From JBKHJZ01 sp046537875 (GTDB lineage: Bacteria > Actinomycetota > Acidimicrobiia > Acidimicrobiales > VFJN01), in contig JBKHJZ010000005.1 of the NCBI GenBank assembly GCA_046537875.1, positions 1 to 49,350 of the forward strand: 49,350 nucleotides of DNA, read 5' to 3'. This document shows positions 33,145 through 41,395 of this stretch, in pieces (the stretch's first letter is position 1; each line of letters starts with the position of its first letter). The notes beneath the pieces are model-generated. The model saw only the letters and a program-made list of their open reading frames with translations, was not told where the DNA came from and did no database searches. Made by a program: the position numbers and the translations under genes.

Positions 33145-34341
33145 TCAACGACGGAGGGACTCGCCCACGTCGAGCAGGCCGGCCACGTCGGTGATGTCGC
33201 GGTCGGCGTAGGGCACGGTCGCCACGATCTCGGTGCGGCCGGCGAGCTCCGCCCGCTGCTCGGCCTCCCGCGTGGCCACCACCTGGAAGTTGAGGAAGCT
33301 CTCCCCCACCTCGCGCAGCACCCGCGCCACCTGGGCCGGCTCGCCGTCGACCGTGGCACCGTCCCCGGAGCCGCGGGCGAGCCGCTCTGCGAGCGCGTCG
33401 GCGTCGGCGCACAGCCGCTTGGCCGAGGAGGTCGCCTCCCGGTCGAGGAACCAGTCGGGCAGCACCTTGTTCAGCACGATCGCACCGAGGTTCAGCTTGC
33501 GCTGGTGAAGGGCATCCACGAAGAACTCGGCCTCGCGGGCCGGTGCGGCCTCGAGCGTCGAGACGACCACGAAGGCGGTCCGCCGGTCGGCGAGCGTGCG
33601 GGTCACGGCCTCCGCCCGTTCGACGAACCCCTCGTACATCGTCTGGAACAGCAGGAAGAACTCGGCGATGTCCTGCAGGAACTGGGTGCCCAGGATGCGG
33701 TCGGCAACCGTGTAGAACGGCCGCGAGGCCATCGACACCACCCGGCTGCGCGACGGCACCGTGAGCCAGCGGAGCAGGCGGCTCGAGAAGAAGTCGGCCA
33801 TGCGCTCCGGTGCCTGCAGGAAGTCGATCGCGCTGCGGGTCGGCGGGGTGTCGACCACGATCAGGTCGTAGCGACCGGACGCATGGATCTGGTAGAGCCG
33901 CTCCATGGCGATGTAGTCGTGGCTCTGCACGAACCGGCCGGTGATGTTCGTGTAGAGCGGGTTCGCCAGGATGGCCTCGCACGTCTCCCGGTCGGGGGCG
34001 TGCGAGCGGACGAGCTCGTCCCAGGACTGCTTGGTGTCGAGCATGGCCGCCCACAGCTCGCCCCGGGGCTCCACGCCGGCATCGGTGAACAGCTGGGCGG
34101 GCACCCGCGTCTCGACGTTCCCGAAGCGCTCCAGGCCCAGCGCGTTGGCCAGCCGGCGGGCGGGGTCGACGGTGATGACGAGGACCTTCCCGCCCAGGTG
34201 TGCGGCCGCCGCGGCACCGGCGGCGGCCGCCACGGTGGTCTTGCCCACGCCACCGGAGCCGGTGCAGATCACGATCTCGCGGGCCGCCAGCAGCTGCTCG
34301 AACGACGCCACGGGGCGGGTGCCGGCCGGATCGCGGGCCAC
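33145..34341 (-). CDS. ArsA/Get3-like ATPase, second of pair (BagB-like)
   Basis: 398 residues of the SIMIBI ATPases. The P-loop is CTGSGGVGKTT (residues 27-37): the GSGG form lacks the first 'signature' lysine of the deviant Walker A motif. Switch-like DPARRLANALG and VVDTPPTRSAIDFL follow. The upstream partner ends two bases earlier, and the two probably form a heterodimer as reported for mycobacterial Rv3679/Rv3680 (Bacterial Get3-like A and B). Arsenite transport is unlikely, since no ArsB is present. The start GTG at 34341 is the first after the partner stop. Client molecules are unknown. Confidence 0.88.
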   Translation of the reverse strand: MARDPAGTRPVASFEQLLAAREIVICTGSGGVGKTTVAAAAGAAAAAHLGGKVLVITVDPARRLANALGLERFGNVETRVPAQLFTDAGVEPRGELWAAMLDTKQSWDELVRSHAPDRETCEAILANPLYTNITGRFVQSHDYIAMERLYQIHASGRYDLIVVDTPPTRSAIDFLQAPERMADFFSSRLLRWLTVPSRSRVVSMASRPFYTVADRILGTQFLQDIAEFFLLFQTMYEGFVERAEAVTRTLADRRTAFVVVSTLEAAPAREAEFFVDALHQRKLNLGAIVLNKVLPDWFLDREATSSAKRLCADADALAERLARGSGDGATVDGEPAQVARVLREVGESFLNFQVVATREAEQRAELAGRTEIVATVPYADRDITDVAGLLDVGESLRR

Positions 34342-34343
34342 GA

Positions 34344-35294
34344 TCAGTACCCCAGCTCCGCGCCGAGGGCCTCGGCGATCTGGTGGGTGGCCCGGACACC
34401 GTGGCTGCGCTGGAACAGCTCGGGCACGTAGACCAGCTCGACACCGGGGCGCAGCCCCTCGCGCAGCGTGGCGAGGTGCCCGGCGCGGGTGCGGCGGAGC
34501 TTGACCGCGAGCTCGGCCCCGTCCAGCAGCGGGGCCACCGGCCCACCCACGGCCGCCGCGAGCGAGCCGGTGGCCCCGGGCTCGCGCAGCGCGTGGAACA
34601 CCTCCTCCTCGCCGCGGCCGAACAGCTCGGGCAGCACGCGGTTGGCCACCACCGCCGCCAGGTCGACCACGGTCTCGGTGCGGAGGCGCTCGGCGAGCTC
34701 GAGCGTCTCGGTCACGGGCATCTCCTCGGGCGTGGCGACCACCACGACGCCGGACCGGGCGGGGTCGCCGAGGATGTCGATCATCCACCCCGTCTGCTCA
34801 CGCACCAGCCCGACCCTCACCAGCTCCTTGATGGCCTGGGGCGCCGCGAGCTGGCCGACGATGTGACCCGTGGCGGGCGCATCGGCGACCACCAGGTCGT
34901 AGGTCCCCTCGCGTGCCTCGTAGGCCAGCTTGCCGACGATGAGGATCTCCTTGACCCCGGGCGCGGCGTTGGCCACGAAGTCGAAGGTGCGCGCCAGCGG
35001 GCCGAGCCGAGCCAGCAGGGGGACCTTGAGCTGCAGGCGGAGGTACTCCCGCAACGACGCCTCGGTGTCCATGGACATCGCCCACAGCCCGGGGGCCACC
35101 TCGCGTCCCTCGAACGTGGTGGGCCCCGTCTCGAGGGACCCGGCCAGGTCGCCCTTCCCGTCGATGTCGCAGACCAGCACCCGCTTGCCCTGCGACGCGG
35201 CCAGGTGCCCGAGCGCGGCGGCGACGCTCGTCTTGCCGACGCCACCCTTCCCGGTGACGAACAGCAGCTTCCGGTCGAGGAGCGTGGTGGCCAT
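34344..35294 (-). CDS. ArsA/Get3-like ATPase, first of pair (BagA-like)
   Basis: 316 residues. The deviant Walker A motif GKGGVGKTS (15-23) includes the signature lysine K16, unlike the second subunit. DIDGKGDLAGSLE and VVADAPATGHIVGQL are the switch regions. It is the first of a two-gene unit with only two bases before the next start. DUF3107 lies 47 bases upstream on the same strand. The C-terminus VYVPELFQRSHGVRAT is shared with actinobacterial ArsA-like proteins. In mycobacteria the pair affects growth on glycerol or fatty acids and sits next to whiB4; here the nearest WhiB is whiB1. Confidence 0.88.
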   Translation of the reverse strand: MATTLLDRKLLFVTGKGGVGKTSVAAALGHLAASQGKRVLVCDIDGKGDLAGSLETGPTTFEGREVAPGLWAMSMDTEASLREYLRLQLKVPLLARLGPLARTFDFVANAAPGVKEILIVGKLAYEAREGTYDLVVADAPATGHIVGQLAAPQAIKELVRVGLVREQTGWMIDILGDPARSGVVVVATPEEMPVTETLELAERLRTETVVDLAAVVANRVLPELFGRGEEEVFHALREPGATGSLAAAVGGPVAPLLDGAELAVKLRRTRAGHLATLREGLRPGVELVYVPELFQRSHGVRATHQIAEALGAELGY

Positions 35295-35341
35295 GCCGGT
35301 GTGCCGGTGCCGCCGGGCGGTGGGATCGACCCGGAGCCGGG

Positions 35342-35572
35342 TCAGCCGCCGAAGCCGATCCGCCGCCCGCCCTGCGACGTCCCGATCTCGATGTACGCGA
35401 GCTTGTCGACGGGCACACCGTACTGCCGGCCCCTGCGATCGGTGAGCCACAGCGTCCCACCGGCGGCGAAGGCGGCATCGACGTGCTTGCGCACCGCGTC
35501 CGCGTCGGTGTCGTCGGCCAGCATCACCTCGAGCTCCTTGGGCGCGTTCCTCACCCCGATGCGGACGTCCAC
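35342..35572 (-). CDS. DUF3107 family protein
   Basis: 76 residues with a GTG start behind AGGAGG. It opens VDVRIGVRNAPKELEV and ends DKLAYIEIGTSQGGRRIGFG, the DUF3107 pattern found across actinobacteria. It is probably a small alpha/beta domain without membrane segments. Function is unknown. Its place directly upstream of the two ArsA-like ATPases suggests co-transcription and perhaps a role as their accessory protein. Confidence 0.9.
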   Translation of the reverse strand: MDVRIGVRNAPKELEVMLADDTDADAVRKHVDAAFAAGGTLWLTDRRGRQYGVPVDKLAYIEIGTSQGGRRIGFGG

Positions 35573-35699
35573 CTGTTCCTCCTGTGTCGAGCGGCCGTCA
35601 TCGTACGGTGCCGCCGCCGCGTTCCACGACAGGCGCGCGCCGCGCCCGGGGGCCGGTTCCGGTCACGCCGCCCTCGCGGAGCGCCGGGCGGGTCGCCGA

Positions 35700-36842
35700 T
35701 CAGCTGATGCGCAGCTCGGAGCGGTAGATCCGCGTCGGCGCGAGCTCCACGTCGATCGTCTCGGCGATGCGGGCGAAGGCCCTGCTCGCCTCGCCGTCAG
35801 GTTCGAGCGACACGATCGGCGCCCCGGCGTCGCCGCCCTCGCGCAGGGCGGGGACCAGCGGGACCTGGCCGATCAGCGGCACCCCGAGGCGCTGCGCCAG
35901 CACCTCGCCACCACCGGCTCCGAACAGCTCGTAGCGCTTGCCGTCGTCGCCGGTGAACCACGACATGTTCTCGATGACGCCCTTCACCTCGAGGTTCACC
36001 TTCTGCGACATGAACGCCGAGCGCTGCGCCACCCGCTGGGCCGCGGGCTGCGGCGTGGTCACCACGTACACCTCGGCACGGGGGAGGAACTGGGCGAGGC
36101 TCAGCGAGATGTCGCCCGTCCCCGGCGGGAGGTCGACCACCAGGAAGTCGGGGTCGTCCCAGTAGACGTCGGTGAGGAACTGCTCGAGCGCCTTGTGCAG
36201 CATCGGGCCCCGCCAGATGACCGGCTGGTCGTCGGCGGCGAAGAACCCCATCGAGATGCAGCGCACGCCGTGCGACTCCGGCGGCACGAGCATCTGGTCG
36301 ATGACCACCGGGGCGTGGTCGACACCCAGCATGCGGGGGATCGAGAAGCCCCAGACGTCGGCGTCGACGACCGCCACGCTGTGGCCCCTCTCGGCCAGCG
36401 CCACCGACAGGTTGGTCGTGACCGACGACTTGCCGACCCCGCCCTTGCCCGACGCCACCAGCAGCACGCGCGTCCGGCTTCCCGGGTCGGCGAACGGGAT
36501 GGCCCGGCCCTCGGCGTGCCCGTGGGCGTGCTGCGAGCCCGCGGTGGCCGCCGGGTCGCCGTGCAGCCGGGTGCGCAGCTCGGCGCGCTCCTCGTCGGTC
36601 ATCACCGTGAAGTCGAGGGCCACGTCGTCGACGCCGTCGAGCCCACGGACCGCCGAGGTCACGCGGTTCTGGATCTCGTTGCGCAGCGGGCAGCCAGCCA
36701 CGGTGAGCGCAACAGTGACTGCGACCTGTGGTCCATCGACGGCGATGCCCCGGACCATGCCGAGGTCGACGATGCTGCGGTGCAGCTCGGGATCCTGAAC
36801 GGGGCGCAGGACGTCGAGGATCTGGTCTTCGGAGACGGGCAT
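35700..36842 (-). CDS. mrp: Mrp/ApbC-type Fe-S carrier ATPase
   Basis: 380 residues. An N-terminal MIP18/DUF59 domain (about 5-85, with C51 in AGCPLRNE) joins a P-loop ATPase with SGKGGVGKSS at 131-140, DADVWGFSIPRMLG and VVDLPPGTGD. Mrp proteins carry Fe-S clusters to target enzymes. The CxxC that binds the cluster in E. coli and Salmonella ApbC is missing: after VIENMSWF comes TGDDGKRYELFG without cysteines. A linker rich in His (HAHGHAEG) separates the domains. A GATAAT box on the minus strand (36874-36869) would give a leader of about 20 bases. It is divergent from the Cys-containing regulator. Confidence 0.92.
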   Translation of the reverse strand: MPVSEDQILDVLRPVQDPELHRSIVDLGMVRGIAVDGPQVAVTVALTVAGCPLRNEIQNRVTSAVRGLDGVDDVALDFTVMTDEERAELRTRLHGDPAATAGSQHAHGHAEGRAIPFADPGSRTRVLLVASGKGGVGKSSVTTNLSVALAERGHSVAVVDADVWGFSIPRMLGVDHAPVVIDQMLVPPESHGVRCISMGFFAADDQPVIWRGPMLHKALEQFLTDVYWDDPDFLVVDLPPGTGDISLSLAQFLPRAEVYVVTTPQPAAQRVAQRSAFMSQKVNLEVKGVIENMSWFTGDDGKRYELFGAGGGEVLAQRLGVPLIGQVPLVPALREGGDAGAPIVSLEPDGEASRAFARIAETIDVELAPTRIYRSELRIS

Positions 36843-36901
36843 GCAGGAGCTCCCGGAACGGCGCAGGGATTATCACTACGGCGATAGGTAGAATACCGGC
36901 C
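36843..36901. promoter_or_regulatory. divergent promoter between mrp and the three-Cys regulator
   Basis: In 59 bases there are a minus-strand GATAAT for mrp (36874-36869) and a plus-strand TAGAAT (36889-36894) ending seven bases before the regulator GTG, which suggests a leaderless message. Between them TATC (36871-36874) and GATA (36883-36886) form a short inverted repeat overlapping both promoters, a candidate site for the regulator. Confidence 0.5.
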
Positions 36902-37627
36902 GTGGACCGACCGCCCCTGTCCCCGACCGATTTCGCATCGGTCGTCACGGCGATCACCTCGGCGTTCGGCGACCCCACGCGGCGGGAGATCTACCTCTTC
37001 GTCCACGGGCACGACGACGGCGTGACCGCATCGGCCGTGGCCGAGCGGTTCGACCTCCACCCCAACGTCGCGCGGCACCACCTCGACAAGCTGGTCGCCG
37101 GCGGGTACGTCGAGGTGGCGGCCACCCGGGCGCCCGGGGCCGGCGCCGGCCGCCCGTCGAAGCGCTACCGGGTCGTGGCCCCCGACATCGCACTCGACCT
37201 GCCGCTCCGCCACGACGACGTGCTCGTGGAGCTGCTCGGGAGGGCGCTCGCCGAGCTCGGCCCCGTCCGCGCCGAGAAGCTGGCCGAGACGGTCGGTGTC
37301 GACTACGGCCGGGCCATGGCCAGCGCGATGTCGCCCGGGTCGGGCGGGCACCGGTCGTTCCAGGCCGCGCTCCACGCCGCGGCCGACGCCCTCACCGCCC
37401 ACGGCTTCGCCGCCCACGCCGAGCGCGACGGCGACGAGCTGCGCATCGTCAGCGAGCACTGCCCGTTCGGCGGGGCGGCCATCGAGCATCCCGTGATCTG
37501 CGCGGTCGACCGCGGCATGGTCCGCGGCATGCTCGAGTCGCTCTACGGGCACCAGCTCACCACCGAGACCGCCCTGTCGCTCCCCACCGGCGCCGCCCAC
37601 TGCGAGACCGCCGTCCAGGGAGCCTGA
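36902..37627 (+). CDS. helix-turn-helix regulator with conserved C-terminal cysteines (SufR-like)
   Basis: 241 residues. A winged helix-turn-helix of the ArsR/MarR type lies at about 20-90 (TASAVAERFDLHPNVARHHLDKL, split here as TASAVAERFD and LHPNVARHHLDKL). The C-terminal half has C187, C200 and C234; the spacing C187-X12-C200 equals that of the first two cluster cysteines of SufR, but the position where SufR has a third is Leu. An Fe-S or metal sensor is therefore likely. It is divergent from mrp and precedes a cysteine desulfurase, which supports a link with Fe-S supply. The GTG start follows TAGAAT by seven bases. Confidence 0.82.
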   Translation: MDRPPLSPTDFASVVTAITSAFGDPTRREIYLFVHGHDDGVTASAVAERFDLHPNVARHHLDKLVAGGYVEVAATRAPGAGAGRPSKRYRVVAPDIALDLPLRHDDVLVELLGRALAELGPVRAEKLAETVGVDYGRAMASAMSPGSGGHRSFQAALHAAADALTAHGFAAHAERDGDELRIVSEHCPFGGAAIEHPVICAVDRGMVRGMLESLYGHQLTTETALSLPTGAAHCETAVQGA

Positions 37628-37750
37628 GAGCGCGGGACGGCGGCCGCCCTTCCCTTCCCCTCCCCCCGGGGCGGCTGCCTCCCGCTTCATCGGAGCCGGC
37701 GCGGACAGGAGACCGTGAGGAGGCCGTGACCACGTGGTTAGCGTGACACC

Positions 37751-38875
37751 GTGACCGCCACCCGCTCGTACCTCGACCACGCGTCGAGCTCCCCGCTGCG
37801 GCCGGAGGCCCGGGCCGCGCTGGTCGATGCCCTCGACCTCGCCGGCGACCCGGGGCGGATCCACACCGAGGGCCTGCTGGCCCGCACCGCCCTCGAGACG
37901 GCCCGCGAGCAGGTCGCGACGCTGCTCGGCGCCCGGAGCCGCGAGGTGGTGCTCACGAGCGGCGCGACCGAGGCGATCGCGGCCGCCTGCTGGGGCGCCG
38001 CCGAGCGGGGGCCGCACCAGGTGGTCACCGCGGTCGAGCACTCGGCGGTGCGCCTGGCCGCCGCCCGCCACGGCGAGGTGAGCGTCGTCGGGGTCGACGG
38101 GCGGGGGCGGGTGGACGCCGACGAGGTGCTCGCCGCCGTCCGGCCCGACACGGCCGCCGTCCACGTGCAGTGGGGCAACCACGAGGTCGGCACCACCCAG
38201 CCGGTCGCCGACGTGGTCGCCGGGTGCCGGGAGCGGGGCGTGCTCGTGCACGTCGACGCCGCGCAGGCGGCCGGGCGGGAGCCGATCGGGTTCCGCGAGC
38301 TGGGTGCGGACCTGCTGTCGGTAAGCGGCCACAAGCTCGGCGGACCGCGGGGCACCGGTGCGCTGCTCGTGCGCCGCGGTCTGCGCCTCCGGCCCCTCCT
38401 GGTGGGGGGCGACCAGGAGCGGGCCCGGCGGGCGGGGCTGGAGAACCTGGCCGCGGTGGCGGGGCTCGGCGCCGCCTGCGCCGCGCTCGCCGCCGGCGAC
38501 CGCTGGCGCCGCGAGGCCGCGGAGCAGCGGCGCCTCAGCGAGCGGGTGCTCGCGACCACGGCGGGCATCGACGGGGTGCGACGATACGGCGACCCCGTCG
38601 ACCGGCTGCCCCACATCGCCTGCCTGGGCATCGACGGGGTCGAGCCCCAGGCCGTGCTGCTCGGGCTCGACCGGGCGGGCATCGCCGCCCACTCCGGCAG
38701 CGCCTGCTCCTCCGAGTCGCTCGAGCCGTCGCCGGTGCTCGAGGCCATGGGGCTCGACGCGCACCACAGCCTGCGGGTCTCCGTGGGCTGGTCGAGCACC
38801 GACGCCGACATCGACCGGTTGCTCGACGCCCTGCCCACGGTGGTGGCCGACCTGCGGGCGCTCGCCCGGGCGTGA
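37751..38875 (+). CDS. cysteine desulfurase (NifS/IscS-like)
   Basis: 374 residues. PLP enzyme that moves sulfur from cysteine to a persulfide for Fe-S clusters or thio-modified tRNA. The PLP lysine is K195 in VSGHKLGGPRG, with H97, N143, D169 and Q172 in their usual contexts, and the catalytic cysteine is C319 in SGSACSSES. The loop length around C319 fits the IscS/NifS type rather than SufS. The GTG start follows a TAGCGT box by six bases. No iscU or mnmA is adjacent. It may supply the mrp-linked Fe-S pathway next door. Confidence 0.93.
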   Translation: MTATRSYLDHASSSPLRPEARAALVDALDLAGDPGRIHTEGLLARTALETAREQVATLLGARSREVVLTSGATEAIAAACWGAAERGPHQVVTAVEHSAVRLAAARHGEVSVVGVDGRGRVDADEVLAAVRPDTAAVHVQWGNHEVGTTQPVADVVAGCRERGVLVHVDAAQAAGREPIGFRELGADLLSVSGHKLGGPRGTGALLVRRGLRLRPLLVGGDQERARRAGLENLAAVAGLGAACAALAAGDRWRREAAEQRRLSERVLATTAGIDGVRRYGDPVDRLPHIACLGIDGVEPQAVLLGLDRAGIAAHSGSACSSESLEPSPVLEAMGLDAHHSLRVSVGWSSTDADIDRLLDALPTVVADLRALARA

Positions 38876-38957
38876 GGAGGCCCAGACCCGGCGGATGGCA
38901 TCATCGACCGGTGCCGCGCCCACTCCCTCCCGGGGCCCCGCACGCGGGGGCGCCCCG

Positions 38958-39428
38958 GTGACGCTGTACGTCGTCCGCCACGCCCACGCGGGCAGCCGCG
39001 CCTCGTGGGACGGTCCCGACCGCGACCGTCCCCTGAGCGCGACCGGCCGGAAGCAGGCGGCGGCGCTCGCCGGCCTGCTGGTCGATGCCCGCGTCACCCA
39101 CCTGGTGAGCAGCCCGACCGCGCGCTGCACCGAGACGCTGGAGCCCGCCGCGACCTCGCTCTCGCTCGCGATCACCACCGACGCCCGGCTGCTCGAGGGG
39201 GCCGACGTCGAGGGCACGCTGGAGCTCGCCGACGAGCTGCGGTCGCGTGGCGCGGTGGCAGCGCTGTGCAGCCACGGCGACGTCATCCCCGAGCTGCTCC
39301 GGTCGCTCGTGGCGACCGGGACCCGCTTCACCGATCCGCTGGTCTGGCCGAAGGCGTCGACCTGGGTGATCACCTCGACCGACGGCGCCTGGACGACGGC
39401 CCGCTACATCGCCCCGCCGGAGATCTGA
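38958..39428 (+). CDS. SixA-like histidine phosphatase
   Basis: About 156 residues, the small SixA form of the histidine phosphatase superfamily. It opens VTLYVVRHAHAG, with the catalytic R7-H8, and has the second histidine in ALCSHGDVIPEL. SixA removes phosphate from phosphohistidine in signalling proteins; other small members act on nucleotides or sugars. It follows the cysteine desulfurase closely and is probably co-transcribed. An ATG at 38895 would add 21 residues rich in Ser, Gly and Pro without family match. Confidence 0.87.
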   Translation: MTLYVVRHAHAGSRASWDGPDRDRPLSATGRKQAAALAGLLVDARVTHLVSSPTARCTETLEPAATSLSLAITTDARLLEGADVEGTLELADELRSRGAVAALCSHGDVIPELLRSLVATGTRFTDPLVWPKASTWVITSTDGAWTTARYIAPPEI

Positions 39429-39495
39429 CCGGTCGGGCCCCGCGCCCGTGACCGGTCGCATCCTGAGGGGCTCCGCCGCCGCCGCCGGGCGGGGG

Positions 39496-40263
39496 TCAGC
39501 ACTGGCCGGCCTCGACCCGCTGGCGCAGCCCGTCGGTGAGCCCGGTGATCTCCGGCGGCGGATCGAGCTGCTCGAGCCGGTCGAGCTCCAGCCGCGCGGT
39601 GTCGGGCCGGCCCAGGTCGCAGAAGACGACCGCGAGGAACGCGTGCGGCTCCGGCGTCTCGGGATCGGTCCTCGCCGCGTCGATCAACGTCACGACCCCG
39701 TCGCCGTCCCCCGACCGGTACTGGAACCAGCCCTTGTACGCCATGGCCTCGGCGTTGTCCGGCTGCTCCGCCAGCAGCTCGTCGATGAGCCGGACGGCCT
39801 CGCCGTACCGACCCTCGCTCGCCGCGGCCACGGCGCGAGCCAGCTCGGGGTCGGTCTGCCCGCCGGCCGGCGCCTGCGGGGCCTCCCCGACCTGGGTCCG
39901 CGACGGCTCCCGGATGCCGCCGGTGAGCTCGTCGCCGCTGTCGCGCCGGCCCGCCGCCTGGGCCACCAGCACGCCGGCGAGCACCGCGAAGAGCACAACG
40001 GCCGCCGCAACGGCGAGCAGCCGCCCCGGCGAGCGCGGCGGTCGGGCGGCTGCGAGCTGCGCCTCGTGCGCCTCGATGGCCCGGATCACCCGGGCCGCGC
40101 GCGCGGTGTAGTCGTCCTTCAGCGTGGCGTAGTCGTGGTCGTCGACGTCACCGGCCGCGTGCTCACGCTCCAGGTCGTCGAGCGACCGGAGCAGGAAGTC
40201 CCGTTCCTCCTCGAGCAGGGCCAGGCTGTCGGGGTCGAGCCGCGGGGTGGTGGGCGCGGTCAC
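39496..40263 (-). CDS. ccmI: CcmI-like cytochrome c maturation protein with TPR domain
   Basis: 255 residues. A cytosolic N-terminal part starts with the CcmI-like helix LEEERDFLLRSLDDLEREHAAGDVD (positions about 18-42), followed by one membrane helix (about 82-104) and an extracytoplasmic tetratricopeptide region (about 135-250, with YKGWFQYRSGDGDG). CcmI chaperones apocytochromes to the heme lyase. It is last in the nine-gene ccm operon and its GTG overlaps the ccmH stop (GTGA). The TPR part is short compared with E. coli CcmH/CcmI. Confidence 0.82.
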   Translation of the reverse strand: MTAPTTPRLDPDSLALLEEERDFLLRSLDDLEREHAAGDVDDHDYATLKDDYTARAARVIRAIEAHEAQLAAARPPRSPGRLLAVAAAVVLFAVLAGVLVAQAAGRRDSGDELTGGIREPSRTQVGEAPQAPAGGQTDPELARAVAAASEGRYGEAVRLIDELLAEQPDNAEAMAYKGWFQYRSGDGDGVVTLIDAARTDPETPEPHAFLAVVFCDLGRPDTARLELDRLEQLDPPPEITGLTDGLRQRVEAGQC

Positions 40264-40763
40264 ACCGTCTCCTCGGCGGCATCACCCTGGGCCGCCCCGT
40301 CGCCCAGCGCGGTGCGCACCAGCTCGCGATCGGCCGCGGTCGCCCGCGACGCCCCGCCGGCGCGCCACCGCCAGAACGCGTAGCCCACGCCGGCGAGGCC
40401 GAGCACCAGCGCGACCACCGGAAGGATCCAGACGAGGCCGACCACCCCGGAGCTCTCCGGGGTGAGCAGCACCTCCTCGCCCCACGAGTCGGCGAGCTCG
40501 GCGCGGATCTGCTGGTCGGACGCCCCCTCGGCGATGCGGTCGTCGATGTAGCTGCGGATCCCCCGCGACGCGGGTGCGTCGGAGTCGGCCACCGACTGGC
40601 CGTCGCACACGGGGCAGGCCACCTGCCCGGCCAGGTCGCGCGCCCGCTGCTCGGGCGTTTCCGGCCCGCCGTCGGCTTGCAGGCCGCCCACCAGGGCGAC
40701 GGCCAGCACCACCGCCATGACCAGCCAGCCGGCGAGGCGGAGGCGCCCGACGCCGCCGGTCAC
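40260..40763 (-). CDS. ccmH: CcmH apocytochrome thiol oxidoreductase
   Basis: 167 residues with an N-terminal membrane helix or signal (about 8-28), the CcmH active site VACPVCDGQSVADS (C50, C53; family LRCxxCQ) and a C-terminal membrane helix (about 110-132) followed by a cytosolic tail. It keeps the CXXCH cysteines of apocytochrome c reduced for heme attachment. The GTG overlaps the ccmG stop. Length and layout equal the CcmH/CycL type, without the fused TPR of E. coli CcmH. Confidence 0.93.
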   Translation of the reverse strand: MTGGVGRLRLAGWLVMAVVLAVALVGGLQADGGPETPEQRARDLAGQVACPVCDGQSVADSDAPASRGIRSYIDDRIAEGASDQQIRAELADSWGEEVLLTPESSGVVGLVWILPVVALVLGLAGVGYAFWRWRAGGASRATAADRELVRTALGDGAAQGDAAEETV

Positions 40764-41395
40764 GACGGCTCCTCCGGCGGTCGCTGGAAGCGGGCGATCG
40801 CGTCCTCGAGGCCCTGGCGGGTGACCCCTCCGGTGATCTTGGCCACCACCTCGCCCGAGGGCGCCACGACGTAGGTCTCGGGCACCTTCGGCACGCCGTA
40901 GGTGGTCACGATCCGCCCGTTCTCGTCGAGCACGACCGGCCAGTCGCCCCCGTTGCGCTCGAAGAACTCGCGGGCGGTGTCCGGCTCGTCTGACTCGTCG
41001 AACAGCACGCTCACCAGCGCGGCGTCGCCGGTGTCCCGGTGGGCGTCGTCGAACGCCTGGAGCTCCGGGTGCTCCCGGATGCAGGGCACGCACCAGGTGG
41101 CGAAGAAGTTCACCACCACCCAGCGGCCCCGGTGGTCGGCGATGTCGAACGATCCCCCGTCGAGGGTGTCGCCGGCGAGCGGCGGGGCCGTCCTGCCCAG
41201 GAGCGGGCTGGACCCCTGGCGGTCGGTCGCCGGCTCGCGGGTGGCCAGCAGGGCCACGAACCCGGCCGCCAGCAGGGCGACGACGATCGAGACCACCAGG
41301 CCCGTGCGGGGCCGCGACCGCCGGCCCGAGCGGCCCTCGACCGCCTCGGCCTCACCGTTCCCCAGCTCCCGAGCGGCGTCCAGCTGCTCCGTCAT
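40760..41395 (-). CDS. ccmG: CcmG/DsbE-type thioredoxin (TlpA family)
   Basis: 211 residues: one N-terminal membrane helix (about 32-52) and an extracytoplasmic thioredoxin fold with active site NFFATWCVPCIREHP (C102, C105) and the cis-proline segment VPKVPETYVV. It passes reductant to CcmH or directly to apocytochrome c. The ATG overlaps the ccmF stop (ATGA), and its stop overlaps the ccmH start. Together with CcmH it forms the thioreduction arm of System I; the electron donor CcdA is not in the window. Confidence 0.92.
   Translation of the reverse strand: MTEQLDAARELGNGEAEAVEGRSGRRSRPRTGLVVSIVVALLAAGFVALLATREPATDRQGSSPLLGRTAPPLAGDTLDGGSFDIADHRGRWVVVNFFATWCVPCIREHPELQAFDDAHRDTGDAALVSVLFDESDEPDTAREFFERNGGDWPVVLDENGRIVTTYGVPKVPETYVVAPSGEVVAKITGGVTRQGLEDAIARFQRPPEEPS

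Noticed and set aside
33145..35294. Arsenite efflux function for the ArsA-like pair
   Set aside because: There is no arsB/acr3 or arsenic regulator nearby, and the actinobacterial pair is Get3-like rather than an arsenite pump ATPase.
36659..39373. 904-codon open frame across mrp, the regulator and the desulfurase
   Set aside because: Low-complexity shadow of genes with clear catalytic motifs on the other strand.
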